Notes under the pieces: generated by a model
The model's input: only the letters and a program-made list of their open reading frames with translations
The model's database searches: none
Told to the model about the DNA's origin: nothing
Origin: ENR-C587 sp942493235
Lineage (GTDB): Bacteria; Bacteroidota; Ignavibacteria; Kapaibacteriales; UBA2268
Direction: 5' to 3'
Assembly (NCBI GenBank): GCA_942493235.1
Contig: OW818676.1
Coordinates: 1,984,001-2,048,000 of the forward strand
Length of the DNA: 64,000 nucleotides
In this document: positions 37,465-47,337 of the stretch, one piece after another
How the letters are laid out: every line of letters starts with the position of its first letter
Position numbering within the stretch: the stretch's first letter is position 1
Made by a program: the position numbers and the translations under genes

Positions 37465-38733
37465 AATAAGCACTTAGAAGTTTGAAAAAATTAACAGTAA
37501 ATAAATAATTTGGACTTTTGCAATAGCCTTATATTGCTATTTTGTATGGGTAGTAAGGGTAGCTGGGTGTTTTGGGTTCGGGGATAGGAACTTGGTATTT
37601 GAGGCTGGGGACTGGGAATTAGATATGGCATATCTAATGTTAATCGTAATTCGTAATTTGAAATTTGAAATTTGAAATAAGTAATAAGAATAATACCAGC
37701 CCCCGATTACCAGAGGCTGTGTAAATACTCGAATTAATTCATTCTACTCTAATGAACCTGAAGGTTAACCGTCAGGTTGATAGGTGCTTATTCTATTTTT
37801 CAATCTTACGTAAGTTAAAAATTTCCCTTTTTACACAGCCTTATTATCTAAGGGCACACAGTCCCCGGTGCAGACACTAATCAATACCAGTTTAAAATAG
37901 CGAAGAACAAAAAAATAATAAGGAGAATCAACTATATTAATAATAAAGCCTAATGAAAATAATGCAGTAAGTAACTATTTATACGATGTTTTGATTTTAT
38001 TGGATTTAAGATTAAAAAATTCAATATCTACCGCATAAATAAAAGGGATTATTAATAAGTTGCAAGATGAAGAAATATCATAAACTAAACTGTTGTGGAA
38101 TGCTGATAATATCTCCGAAAGTCCGGCACTGCCAAGTTGCCTATGAGCAATAATAATAAATAATACTCTGAATAACGCAAAAAAAAATAACTATACAAAA
38201 ATACTTTGATAAGTAGCTGAAAAGACAGAGGGATAAATTCCCAAATTCTATTTATTATTTTCATAACCCATTTAGTCAATATTCTGTTAAAATATTTATT
38301 CAAATTTAAGAATTACAAAATTAAAATAAAATGATATTAGAAATTATAAATATACTAAGTTAAAATGTAATAGTATTAAAACAAATATTCAGTTAGTTTG
38401 GTAAATTATAATAATATATTGATTACTTGCTAAAATGTTTTCATAAAGACTATTCAGATTGAATTAAGTTAAAAATAAAAATATTATCGAAATTAATACG
38501 TATATTTAAAAAAAGTATATAATAATTATCACTTCAATGGGAGATTTAGTTTATTATGAAATACATATATAGAATGAAAAAATAAAAGTTGAGTTAGTAA
38601 TAAAAGGTGTAAAATATTTGTTTCTAAAGAAAAACCAAACGAATTTGAAAAGATTAAATTGATGAATTACTCTATGCAAATACAGATGAATATCCATGAC
38701 CTAAAGATGTTATAATTTAAGCTAAGGGATAAT

Positions 38734-40290
38734 ATGGGAAATAATATATTATTTAAATCCAGAAATTACAATCAAATAAAGATATGGGAAAATGTATCTG
38801 AATTAGAATGGAATGATTACAAATGGCAATTAAAGAATTCTATTAAGAGCATAGAGCAATTACAACAAGTTATCGAACTAAACAGTTACCAAATCCAAGA
38901 AATAAGTAAAACTATCAATAAATTAAGAAAACAAGGTAAAGAGCCTCTCAGAATAACACCCTATTATGCCTCTTTGATGAATTCGAATCCTTTTAATAGT
39001 TATACACTAAAAGGACAATTGAATATCAAAAGAATAGATCCGATTTTTTGGCAGTCTGTAATTACTCCTGCTAATTTACTTTTTCCTAACACCGGTGTAG
39101 AAGGGTCTATGAAGGAGGAAACTAGAAGTTTTGGTGCCGTTTATCAAAGGTACCCTAACAGAGTTGCATTATTCGTCGGGCAAAATACAAATTGTGCTTC
39201 TTATTGTGTTCATTGTCAAAGATCAAAGTCGCTTGATTGTAATAACAAAGTTGATTTGGTTGCTATTAAAAAAGGATTGTTCTATATTGCCTATAATAAA
39301 AATATTGACGAAGTCCTTATTACCGGCGGTGATGCTCTAATGATTGATATTGAAAGACTAAAATATGTTCTGGAGGAATTAAGTAAAATTCCAAATGTTC
39401 GTTCTATACGAATTGCTACTCGTACTCCTGTTGTTTTACCGATGATTATCACTGATGAATTACTCGAAACTATTAGAATATCGGCTAATAAATATAATAA
39501 ATCAATTGAAAAATATGTTTATTTTATGACTCATATTAATCATTATAATGAAATAACAAAAGAATTACACGCATCGGTAAAAAAAATATTAAGTTATGGA
39601 TTTACAGTCAGGAATCAAACAGTTCTGTTAAATCATGTCAATGATTCTTATCAAATATTAGGTGAAACATTTAGAAGGATGTTCTGGATTGGTGTTCACC
39701 CATATTATCTTTTACAATGTCATAAAGAAAAGGGCATTGTACATTTTATTTCGCCTATTCAGGTAGGCAAAATTTTTATTAAGCATTTACAGGGGTGGAT
39801 TTCAGGCGTTTGTATTCCTAAATATGCTGTTAACATAGAGGGCGGGGGTGGAAAAGTATTACTAATGCATTCAGGGCATGATACACTAAATATCGGTAAT
39901 GATATTGAGAAAATAATATCCGAAAGTTACGCTACTGTTGATACATGGGATGATAAACATATATATAAATACGAAGCATTAGGTAGGGCAACTATTGAAG
40001 AATATGAAAATTCAATGAATGTAATGAATAAATTTATTGGTAGGGAAGGTGTTTTTAAGCCAAGAATTATTATTATTGACGATGAAGGGAATCATCTTTT
40101 TACTACTAACAGAAAAAAATTACCTCAATTTGATAATAAAAAAAAGTCCAAATATTTTGGTTATCTAATGCAAAATAATAATTTTCCACTTACTAATCCT
40201 TTTTTAATAGAGTCAGAATTAGAAGCTCAATATACAATGTCAAATTCAGCAGTTAATTGTTCTCATCCAATTGAAAGACAAAAAAAATGA
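38734..40290 (+). CDS. Lysine-2,3-aminomutase-like radical SAM enzyme (KamA family)
   Basis: The 518-residue protein has the KamA N-terminal phrase SELEWNDYKWQLKNSI, a radical SAM CxxxCxxC motif in NCASYCVHCQRSK (Cys154, 158, 161), the SAM-binding GGD (VLITGGDALM), and the PLP-lysine site NIEGGGGKVLL (Lys374). In lysine 2,3-aminomutase, two Asp residues before and in these strands bind the substrate side-chain amine. Here the matching places read QCHKEKG (His330) and YAVNIEGG (Asn367). Glutamate 2,3-aminomutase also replaces both Asp residues (with Lys and Asn), so a non-lysine substrate is likely. The gene overlaps the next gene (DUF389) by four bases (ATGA), so the two are translationally coupled. 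Confidence 0.88.
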   Translation: MGNNILFKSRNYNQIKIWENVSELEWNDYKWQLKNSIKSIEQLQQVIELNSYQIQEISKTINKLRKQGKEPLRITPYYASLMNSNPFNSYTLKGQLNIKRIDPIFWQSVITPANLLFPNTGVEGSMKEETRSFGAVYQRYPNRVALFVGQNTNCASYCVHCQRSKSLDCNNKVDLVAIKKGLFYIAYNKNIDEVLITGGDALMIDIERLKYVLEELSKIPNVRSIRIATRTPVVLPMIITDELLETIRISANKYNKSIEKYVYFMTHINHYNEITKELHASVKKILSYGFTVRNQTVLLNHVNDSYQILGETFRRMFWIGVHPYYLLQCHKEKGIVHFISPIQVGKIFIKHLQGWISGVCIPKYAVNIEGGGGKVLLMHSGHDTLNIGNDIEKIISESYATVDTWDDKHIYKYEALGRATIEEYENSMNVMNKFIGREGVFKPRIIIIDDEGNHLFTTNRKKLPQFDNKKKSKYFGYLMQNNNFPLTNPFLIESELEAQYTMSNSAVNCSHPIERQKK

Positions 40291-41642
40291 TATTAAAAAA
40301 GTATTTTAGAATCATTGTAGAAAGATTTAGTATTGCACATCAGCAAGAAGATATGAATGATATTCAGAGTTCAATTGAAAAAAATATTGAATTTAAAGGT
40401 ATAAATATTTGGACTTTGATTTTTGCAATATTTATTGCTTCTATTGGGCTTAATATAAATTCAACAGCGGTAATAATTGGTGCTATGTTAATTTCCCCTT
40501 TGATGGGTCCTATTATGGGGCTTGGGTTCAGTGTAGGAATTTTTGATTTTGATTTATTAAAAAAATCTTTTAAAAACCTTTCTGTTGCTGTTATAATAAG
40601 CGTGATTACATCAGCGACCTATTTTATTATCAGCCCTTTAAATGAAATTCAGTCTGAATTGCTTGCTCGGACAACGCCTACAATTTATGATGTGCTTATT
40701 GCTCTTTTTGGTGGATTGGCAGGAGTATTTGCCGGTTCTACCAAAGAAAAAGGCAATGTTCTACCCGGTGTAGCTATAGCAACTGCTTTGATGCCTCCGC
40801 TTTGTACAGCAGGATATGGCATTGCATCTTTGAATTTTGTATTTTTCATTGGGGCTTTTTATTTGTTTTTTATTAATGCCGTTATGATTAGTCTATCGAC
40901 CTTTTTAATGGTAAGATTTTTACAATTCCCTTTTAAACAATTTGTTGATAATAAAAAGAAATACAGAGTGCGTAAATATGTTATAATAATTGTTACTCTG
41001 ACGGTTATTCCGAGTATTTACTTAGGTTATTTGATTATTGAAGAAAATATTTTCAAAAATAAAGTTACTGAATTTATTGAGAAAGAATTTGATTTTCAAG
41101 AAACATTGTTAATTAGTAAAGAAGTTGATTATAAAGCATCAGATTCAAATTCAATTATTGCTGTGTTAGCCGGAAAAGTATTAGAAAACACACAAATTGA
41201 TGTTTTAAATCGTAAACTTATTAAATATGGGATAAATAATACTAAACTTATAATAAAACAAGGAATTAATAGCACTTCGAATAAAATTGATATAAAACAA
41301 TTAAAATCAGGAATTATTGAAGATATATATAAGAAAAATGAGACTGTTTTACAAAACAAAGATGAGAAAATTAAGCTTTTAGAGCAAGAATTATTGCTGA
41401 CAAAAGCTACTCAATTCCCGATTGAAAGTATTAGTAACGAACTTAATATCATTTATCCTTCGATTAATTCTATTAGTCTTTCGAAAGCTAATTCTTATAA
41501 TGTCTTAAACAAAATACTTGATACAAACATAATTGTCTTAATTGATTCCAAGAAATCTCTCAAGAAAAAAGATATTGAGAAAATAAACCGTATTTTGCAA
41601 TTGAAATTCGAGAACAATAAAATAAAAATACTAATTGAATAA
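40287..41642 (+). CDS. DUF389 (TIGR00341-type) multi-pass membrane protein
   Basis: The 451-residue protein has about six membrane helices between residues ~38 and ~255. They include the family signature NSTAVIIGAMLISPLMGPIMGLG and the repeat-like VLPGVAIATALMPPLCTAGYG. The C-terminal ~190 residues are soluble (KVTEFIEKEFDFQETLLI onward). DUF389 proteins are widespread and of unknown function; duplicated polar-Gly helical motifs suggest a transport role. It overlaps the aminomutase-like gene by ATGA, implying joint production and perhaps movement of its product. The start was set by that overlap. No downstream co-transcribed gene is evident. Confidence 0.88.
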   Translation: MILKKYFRIIVERFSIAHQQEDMNDIQSSIEKNIEFKGINIWTLIFAIFIASIGLNINSTAVIIGAMLISPLMGPIMGLGFSVGIFDFDLLKKSFKNLSVAVIISVITSATYFIISPLNEIQSELLARTTPTIYDVLIALFGGLAGVFAGSTKEKGNVLPGVAIATALMPPLCTAGYGIASLNFVFFIGAFYLFFINAVMISLSTFLMVRFLQFPFKQFVDNKKKYRVRKYVIIIVTLTVIPSIYLGYLIIEENIFKNKVTEFIEKEFDFQETLLISKEVDYKASDSNSIIAVLAGKVLENTQIDVLNRKLIKYGINNTKLIIKQGINSTSNKIDIKQLKSGIIEDIYKKNETVLQNKDEKIKLLEQELLLTKATQFPIESISNELNIIYPSINSISLSKANSYNVLNKILDTNIIVLIDSKKSLKKKDIEKINRILQLKFENNKIKILIE

Positions 41643-41775
41643 ATATTCAATTATTTACTATTGAAATTATATTCTTGATTGAAATTGAAAAAGTATTTGC
41701 ATAATTAAAAATATTTTCTTAATATTGGGATTATTAAAAAAATCAATTTAGAATATCATTGCTTGAGGAAAATTT

Positions 41776-44700
41776 ATGAAAAGATTTTTATATGGCTTTA
41801 GCTTAGTAATTGTAATGGCTCTTTTTTCAAATGTGCAACCCTTACTATCGGAAATTACTTCTTCCGGGAAAGATTTTTGGTTTACATTTCTACCGAATTA
41901 TCATAATAACAAGTGGAGCTTGGATAACCTTAAGTATGCCGATTCACTATATGTTTTTATAGGGTCTTCAAAAGCTACACATGGTACTATCGAGTATTAT
42001 AATAAATATGGTTCAAAATTTATTGATACTTTTTCTATTACGGATCCTTCTGTGATTTATACATTCAAAGTATGCTATTATGATTTTGAATTAATCGGAT
42101 TAAATGACAGTAAGATGGAGCCTTCCGGCACTGATATGATGAACGAGAAGATAACTAAGCTCTCATTTCATATTATAGCCGACGATGATGTTTACGTATA
42201 TGGATTAAACAAAGCGTTAATGTCCAGTGATGCCTTTTTAGCCTTACCTACTAATTCTCTTGGTAAGGAGTATTATGTAATGAGCTATAATTCAGATTTT
42301 AATTATGACCCCTATTCTGACGTGGTTGAAGCATTTTATGAATCAAGAACCCCATCGGAATTTGCTGTTGTCGCAACCGAAGATAATACCGTAGTAACTA
42401 TCAAGCCGAGTGATGTTACTTATACATCGAAGACATCAGACCAACAAGTAGTAACTATGAACAAAGGCGATGTCTATTTAGTTCAAGCAAATGTCGAAAT
42501 AACTATGGATTACAGAGCAGATTTGACCGGCTCTTATGTAAGTGCCGATAAACCGATTGCTGTTTTTGCCGGTCATCAGAGGGTTACTATCCCTTACGAT
42601 TATGAATACTACAATAGGTCAAGAGATTACTTAATTGAACAGATGATACCGCTCTCGGCTTGGGGAATGAGTGCATTTATTGTTCCGATAATAGCTACGC
42701 CCGGTGATAATGGGCAGGGGTATGATATTTATAGAATACTATCCGGTTATGACGCTACTACAATTACAATTAACGGGACGGAAACTATAACTTTAAATAA
42801 GGGAGAATACTCAGAAAGAATGTTAAATAACGCAGTTCAGATTACCGCTGATAAACCATTTTTAGCTGCTGTATTTAAAAAAACTTCGCTTGAAATCGGC
42901 GACCCTTTTATGTTACTAATTCCACCAAAAGAACAGTTCTGTAGTAGTTACAGAATAATCCATCCTAATTGTAAAGATATTAGTACCGGCTCAGGATTTT
43001 ATTCTAAGCAATATATAATTGCAGTTTTACCTAAAGATATAAAGGATTCTTTATATATAAATAATATTAGGCAGACTACTACTGTTAATAGCTCGGATAT
43101 TCCTAACTCGAATTACTGGTGTGGTACTTATCAAATAACCGAAGGAATTCATACTTTGAGAGCTTCTAAACCTTTTGGTGTTTACGTACTCGGATATGGA
43201 TATGCTGATTCTTACGGATATATCGGCGGGCTTTCACTTAATGCGTTATTGAATTCGGGTCCGGTTGTAAAAGCAGAAATTGACTGCTTTAAAGCCAAAG
43301 CTTATGCTTATAGGTCATTAACTATTAATCCCGCAGTTGATACTGTGAAATTCATTTCCGATTCGTCAAGCAATATAAACTATTCTTTGCTTTCACTTAG
43401 TGCAGATTCTGCTTACTTTAATATAGAATTGGTCAATACTGTTTTTGATGGTAAAGCTTGCATAAATGCAATTGACGAAAACGGAGTAACTACTTATGAA
43501 AATATTGAAATACCCGGGTTAACAATTTCGACTGAAGCAAATTTTAATCCAATATTAAAAGAATATCTATTGGTTGGGCTTGATGCCGAAATAACTATCG
43601 ATTTATATAATTACGGTAAATTCCCACAGAATATTATATCTGCAATAGCGGAGTTTCCTAACTATTTTCAATCTAACTTAGAGGCTCAAGTACTAAATCC
43701 CGGGCAGCATATTAGCTTTAAAGTGAAATTAATTGATAATCCGCAGTCATCACTATTCTCTAAATTAAAAATAAAAACAGATTGTGGCGAGAGAGATATA
43801 GCTATTTTGAATTATGTATCCGGAACTTGTGATTATAGAGAGTTCAATTATCCCGATTTCATGAATACTTCAAAATACGTATTAGTTCATAATGCGAATT
43901 TACAAGATTCTATGATTTATATTACTCAAGCAACGAACTATAAAGAAGGTGCTATCTGGCATAAGGAAAGAGTGCCTGTTAGAGAAGGATTCAATACCGA
44001 ATTTACATTTAAAACATCAAAAGGGGATAATCATGATGCACTTGATAATTCTTTGTCCGGTGCTGACGGTATCGCTTTTGTTATTCAATACGATAGCCCT
44101 TATGCAATCGGCTCGGCAGCAAAAGGAATTGGTTACGAATATATTAAAAATGCAATAGCTATCGAATTTGATTTGTTTAATAATGGAGACAATCAAATAT
44201 TAAATATTGGCGACCCTAATGGTAATCATATTGCTTTGATGGTACCTGTGGATACTGTCCTTAAATCGAGCCATGTAACTAATCAATTCGCATTGATTAA
44301 TAATCCGATAGTCTTTTTACCCGATATTGAATATCATGTATCTATTAGTTATAACAGAGAAGAGAAAAAAATTGTTATTGAAATTCAGCAGGGTGATGAA
44401 GAACAGATTCATCAGTATGAAATTAATAACTTTGATATTTGCGAGCATATTAATTTAGAAAAGGACTATTTTGCTTGGGTTGGGTTTACATCTGCTACCG
44501 GCAATGCGATGCAGGAACACATATTAGTGGATTGGCATTTCTGCCCTAAATGGTCTGCCGCTTCCGGTGTGAATTCCGAAAATATTCATTCTTACAATGT
44601 TAGTCAAGACGAGTATAGCTATACTTTGGAAATAAATAATTCGGGTATATATGATGTTAAATTATATGATATTAAAGGTAATGTAATCGAAAATGTATTC

Positions 44701-44826
44701 AGTGGAGAAATTTCAACTAATACTGCTTTTCAGATTTCAAAGAAAAATCTTAGCAGTGGCGTTTATTACTTATTAATAAATTCGAGAAATACATCAAAAA
44801 CTTATAAATTGAACTTAATTAAATAA
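41776..44826 (+). CDS. IgGFc-binding/L-type-lectin surface protein with T9SS sorting domain
   Basis: The 1016-residue protein starts with a signal peptide (MKRFLYGFSLVIVMALFS). An IgGFc-binding N-terminal-type domain (~30-490) has TSSGKDFWFTFLPNYHNN, VVATEDNTVVTIKPS, GSYVSADKPIAVFAGHQ and EQMIPLSAWGMSAF. A middle region with beta-sandwich character follows. Residues ~700-930 resemble an L-type lectin: LSGADGIAFVIQYDS, AIAIEFDLFNNGD and NHIALMVPVD. The T9SS sorting domain is at ~945-1016, ending YKLNLIK. The protein is probably displayed on the cell surface and may bind glycans or other cells. It is followed by a strong terminator. A related gene at 48208 shares the IgGFc-like domain. Confidence 0.85.
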   Translation: MKRFLYGFSLVIVMALFSNVQPLLSEITSSGKDFWFTFLPNYHNNKWSLDNLKYADSLYVFIGSSKATHGTIEYYNKYGSKFIDTFSITDPSVIYTFKVCYYDFELIGLNDSKMEPSGTDMMNEKITKLSFHIIADDDVYVYGLNKALMSSDAFLALPTNSLGKEYYVMSYNSDFNYDPYSDVVEAFYESRTPSEFAVVATEDNTVVTIKPSDVTYTSKTSDQQVVTMNKGDVYLVQANVEITMDYRADLTGSYVSADKPIAVFAGHQRVTIPYDYEYYNRSRDYLIEQMIPLSAWGMSAFIVPIIATPGDNGQGYDIYRILSGYDATTITINGTETITLNKGEYSERMLNNAVQITADKPFLAAVFKKTSLEIGDPFMLLIPPKEQFCSSYRIIHPNCKDISTGSGFYSKQYIIAVLPKDIKDSLYINNIRQTTTVNSSDIPNSNYWCGTYQITEGIHTLRASKPFGVYVLGYGYADSYGYIGGLSLNALLNSGPVVKAEIDCFKAKAYAYRSLTINPAVDTVKFISDSSSNINYSLLSLSADSAYFNIELVNTVFDGKACINAIDENGVTTYENIEIPGLTISTEANFNPILKEYLLVGLDAEITIDLYNYGKFPQNIISAIAEFPNYFQSNLEAQVLNPGQHISFKVKLIDNPQSSLFSKLKIKTDCGERDIAILNYVSGTCDYREFNYPDFMNTSKYVLVHNANLQDSMIYITQATNYKEGAIWHKERVPVREGFNTEFTFKTSKGDNHDALDNSLSGADGIAFVIQYDSPYAIGSAAKGIGYEYIKNAIAIEFDLFNNGDNQILNIGDPNGNHIALMVPVDTVLKSSHVTNQFALINNPIVFLPDIEYHVSISYNREEKKIVIEIQQGDEEQIHQYEINNFDICEHINLEKDYFAWVGFTSATGNAMQEHILVDWHFCPKWSAASGVNSENIHSYNVSQDEYSYTLEINNSGIYDVKLYDIKGNVIENVFSGEISTNTAFQISKKNLSSGVYYLLINSRNTSKTYKLNLIK

Positions 44827-44844
44827 TTGATATTTTTTAGAAAT

Positions 44845-44875
44845 ACCCGTAATGAGTTTTCCATTACGGGTTTTC
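44845..44875 (+). terminator. Intrinsic terminator after the lectin/IgGFc-like gene
   Basis: A perfect 10-bp stem ACCCGTAATG / CATTACGGGT with a 7-base loop is followed by TTTTCTATAT, 18 bases after the stop. Typical rho-independent terminator. Confidence 0.88.
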
Positions 44876-44914
44876 TATATATATTTGTAAACTATTATTA
44901 TAATTAATGAATGT

Positions 44915-45814
44915 ATGCTGATGATACTCGACAATGGAATTAAATACGAAGAACCCCTATTTAGACCTCCTGCTGAAGCAAACTCCTTTATATTACAAGC
45001 AACTATAGGATGCAGTTGGAATAAATGCAGTTTTTGCGAAATGTACTCAAACAAGCAATTTAGAGCTAATTGCATAGATAAAATTGAAAACGATATAAAG
45101 CTGTATTCAAAGATTTATCCAGATACTAAAAAAGTATTTATTGCCGACGCTAACGCATTAGTATTGCCAAATTCTCAATTAATTAAGATATTAGATTTGC
45201 TGATTCAATATTTCCCGAAACTGCATAGAGTTAGCTCATATTCTTTGCCATCGGATATTTTACGCAAAACCGAATCGGAACTTAACGAGCTGTTAATAAG
45301 AAAATTAAATCTATTATACATCGGTATAGAAAGTGGCTCTGATAAAATATTGCAATTTATAAATAAATCCGAAACATCGGCTTCTACAATTAATGGAATT
45401 AATTATGCACACAGTGCCGGATTTGAAACATCGGTTATGATTTTAACCGGTCTGGGAGGTAAATTATTTTCTGAAGAACATATAGTAGAATCGGCAAAAC
45501 TAATTAACCGGATTAATCCGAAATATTTATCGACTTTAGTATTAAGTTTCCCTTTCGGAGTAGATCACTATCGAAGTAAAATTAATTATGATTATCAAGA
45601 AATGCAAATATTTGATTTATTGATAGAATTGCAGTTGTTTATTAGCAATTTAGAGCTCAATGGAACTATCTTTCGCTCAGACCACGCTTCTAACTATCTT
45701 TCATTAAAGGGAGTACTAAACAAAGATAAAAATAAGCTATTGGATATATTAAACTATACGATTACAAATCATAAAGTCGAGCTACTAAGACCCGAATGGG
45801 CGAGAGGTTTGTAA
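44915..45814 (+). CDS. Radical SAM protein with CX4CX2C cluster motif
   Basis: The 299-residue protein opens with PLFRPPAEANSFILQATIGC and binds its iron-sulfur cluster through CSWNKCSFCEMY (Cys33, 38, 41). The spacing CX4CX2C, rather than CX3CX2C, marks a COG1032-type subgroup. It has FIADANALVLP in the SAM-binding position and GIESGSDKILQFINK, the ribose/methionine-contact strand typical of the fold. The rest of the barrel is short, with no SPASM or B12 domain. The substrate is unknown. It stands alone between a terminator and a secreted protein gene, with a 150-base gap after it. Confidence 0.82.
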   Translation: MLMILDNGIKYEEPLFRPPAEANSFILQATIGCSWNKCSFCEMYSNKQFRANCIDKIENDIKLYSKIYPDTKKVFIADANALVLPNSQLIKILDLLIQYFPKLHRVSSYSLPSDILRKTESELNELLIRKLNLLYIGIESGSDKILQFINKSETSASTINGINYAHSAGFETSVMILTGLGGKLFSEEHIVESAKLINRINPKYLSTLVLSFPFGVDHYRSKINYDYQEMQIFDLLIELQLFISNLELNGTIFRSDHASNYLSLKGVLNKDKNKLLDILNYTITNHKVELLRPEWARGL

Positions 45815-45964
45815 TTTTCCTTATATAGCAAATTGATAGTATATGTTGATGTTTTATATAAATAAGTAACGAAATCTTGAGATACGATAAAGCATTTCTA
45901 ATCAAAATATTATATGCTAAAATCCGTTCTATAAAAGATTGTTTTAAATAAATAAGAGTTTAAT

Positions 45965-47224
45965 ATGAAATATATATATTGGTTTTTTGCTTTATTAATA
46001 AGTTCAAATACATATTTATACAGTCAGAAAATGCTGATACCAATGGACTTGTCGCAAAATGACCATCTAAAAGCTTACGGTTTGGTTTACTTTGTTCTTA
46101 ACCAAGCTCAAGAAGTGGACTGGCTACTCAACTATCGTGGCGGTTCTTTTATGACTGACTATAACGAAATTATCGCCGGCGAATGTAGAGTTCGTGGTGT
46201 AAGTTATGAAAATATAGATGGAGCTACTGCTGCCGGAATATATTCCGAAGTTCAGCAGCAGGACGTTAATATGGACTTAGTAAAATTAGAAAAACCTCCG
46301 AAAATAGCCGTATATGCTCAGCCCGGTACTCAGCCTTGGGATGATGCCGTTAGATTAGCTCTCGAATATGCGGAAGTACCTCACGAGATTATTTGGGACG
46401 AAGAGGTGCTGACTAATAAACTAAAAAATTACGATTGGCTACACCTGCATCATGAAGATTTTACCGGTCAGTATGGTAAATTCTGGGCAAATTATCAAAA
46501 TACGCCTTGGTATATAGAGCAAGTTGCTTTAAATGAGGGTATGGCAAAAAAAATGGGGTATCAAAAGGTTTCTAAAATGAAATTAGATGTTGTGCTTGCT
46601 ATCAGAGAGTATGTTTCTCAAGGTGGTTTCCTATTTGCTATGTGTAGTGCTTCCGATAGTTATGATATTGCTCTTGCAGCCCAAAATGTTGATATTTGTG
46701 GTCCGATGTTTGACGGCGATGCCGCTGACCCGAATTCAAATCAAAAATTGGATTATACTCAAACATTTGCTTTTGAGAACTTTAAACTGATTATGGACCC
46801 GTACATATATGAATATTCAGAAATTGACTGTACCGATGAAGCTATGATCAATCCGGATATTGATTATTTTACTTTATTCGATTTCTCGGCTAAATATGAC
46901 CCGGTTCCTACTATGCTAACGCAAAACCATGCAAATGTAATTCATGGATTTATGGGGCAGACTACTGGATTTCATAAGAGATTTATTAAAAAAGCTGTTA
47001 CTATAATGGCTGAAAGAGACGGAACAGACCAAGTAAGATATATTCATGGGAATTTCGGGAGAGGGCAATATACTTGGTTCGGCGGTCATGACCCCGAAGA
47101 TTATAGGCACTTGGTTGGCGAAGAGCCAACGGATTTGAAATTGCATAAGAATTCAGCCGGATTTAGACTGATTCTTAATAATGTACTTTTCCCTGCTGCT
47201 AAGAAAAAAGAACAAAAAACATAA
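45965..47224 (+). CDS. Secreted protein with glutamine-amidotransferase-like core, function unknown
   Basis: The 419-residue protein has a signal peptide (MKYIYWFFALLISSNTYLYS). A central region (~113-240) follows a class I amidotransferase-like fold: KIAVYAQPGTQPWDDAVRLA, DWLHLHHEDFTG and QGGFLFAMCSASDSYDIALA, with Cys227 at the nucleophile-elbow position. The end has YIHGNFGRGQYTWFGGHDPED. Related sequences are often labelled asparagine synthetase B, but none of the ATP-pyrophosphatase or N-terminal amidotransferase motifs of AsnB is present, so I do not use that name. A periplasmic hydrolase or ligand-binding role is plausible. It is a single-gene unit. Confidence 0.6.
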   Translation: MKYIYWFFALLISSNTYLYSQKMLIPMDLSQNDHLKAYGLVYFVLNQAQEVDWLLNYRGGSFMTDYNEIIAGECRVRGVSYENIDGATAAGIYSEVQQQDVNMDLVKLEKPPKIAVYAQPGTQPWDDAVRLALEYAEVPHEIIWDEEVLTNKLKNYDWLHLHHEDFTGQYGKFWANYQNTPWYIEQVALNEGMAKKMGYQKVSKMKLDVVLAIREYVSQGGFLFAMCSASDSYDIALAAQNVDICGPMFDGDAADPNSNQKLDYTQTFAFENFKLIMDPYIYEYSEIDCTDEAMINPDIDYFTLFDFSAKYDPVPTMLTQNHANVIHGFMGQTTGFHKRFIKKAVTIMAERDGTDQVRYIHGNFGRGQYTWFGGHDPEDYRHLVGEEPTDLKLHKNSAGFRLILNNVLFPAAKKKEQKT

Positions 47225-47337
47225 TTTAAAAGTTAAAATTTTTATTCGTTTATTTTGAAAATATTTCGTATATTTATTATTGTTTTTATTATGTTTTGTA
47301 AAATGAATTATTTAGAATAACAATTTGAAGTAGATTG

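Larger units (their letters stand above)
37166..38733. repeat. 1.57-kb gene-free region with dispersed repeats and decayed sequence
   Basis: Contents: a 138-bp MITE-like copy (37327-37464); AACAGTAAATAAATAATTTGG...CTTTTGCAATAGCC at about 37491-37526, the inverse of a stretch near 63850; a GCTATTTTGTATGGGTAG motif (~37540); and AGAGGCTGTGTAAATACTCG (~37712) facing TTTTTACACAGCCTTATT (~37830), another element with inverted ends. From 38300 to 38733 the DNA is very AT-rich with only short broken frames (e.g. MGDLVYYEIHI then stop at ~38536), possibly gene remains. Confidence 0.65.

Noticed and set aside
38085..38303. 72-residue minus-strand hydrophobic frame
   Set aside because: Very AT-rich DNA, no family, no neighbours in the same direction; reads as a chance hydrophobic frame in decayed DNA.
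45965..47224. Asparagine synthetase B
   Set aside because: The gene encodes a secreted protein with no N-terminal Cys amidotransferase and no ATP-pyrophosphatase SGGLDS motif.
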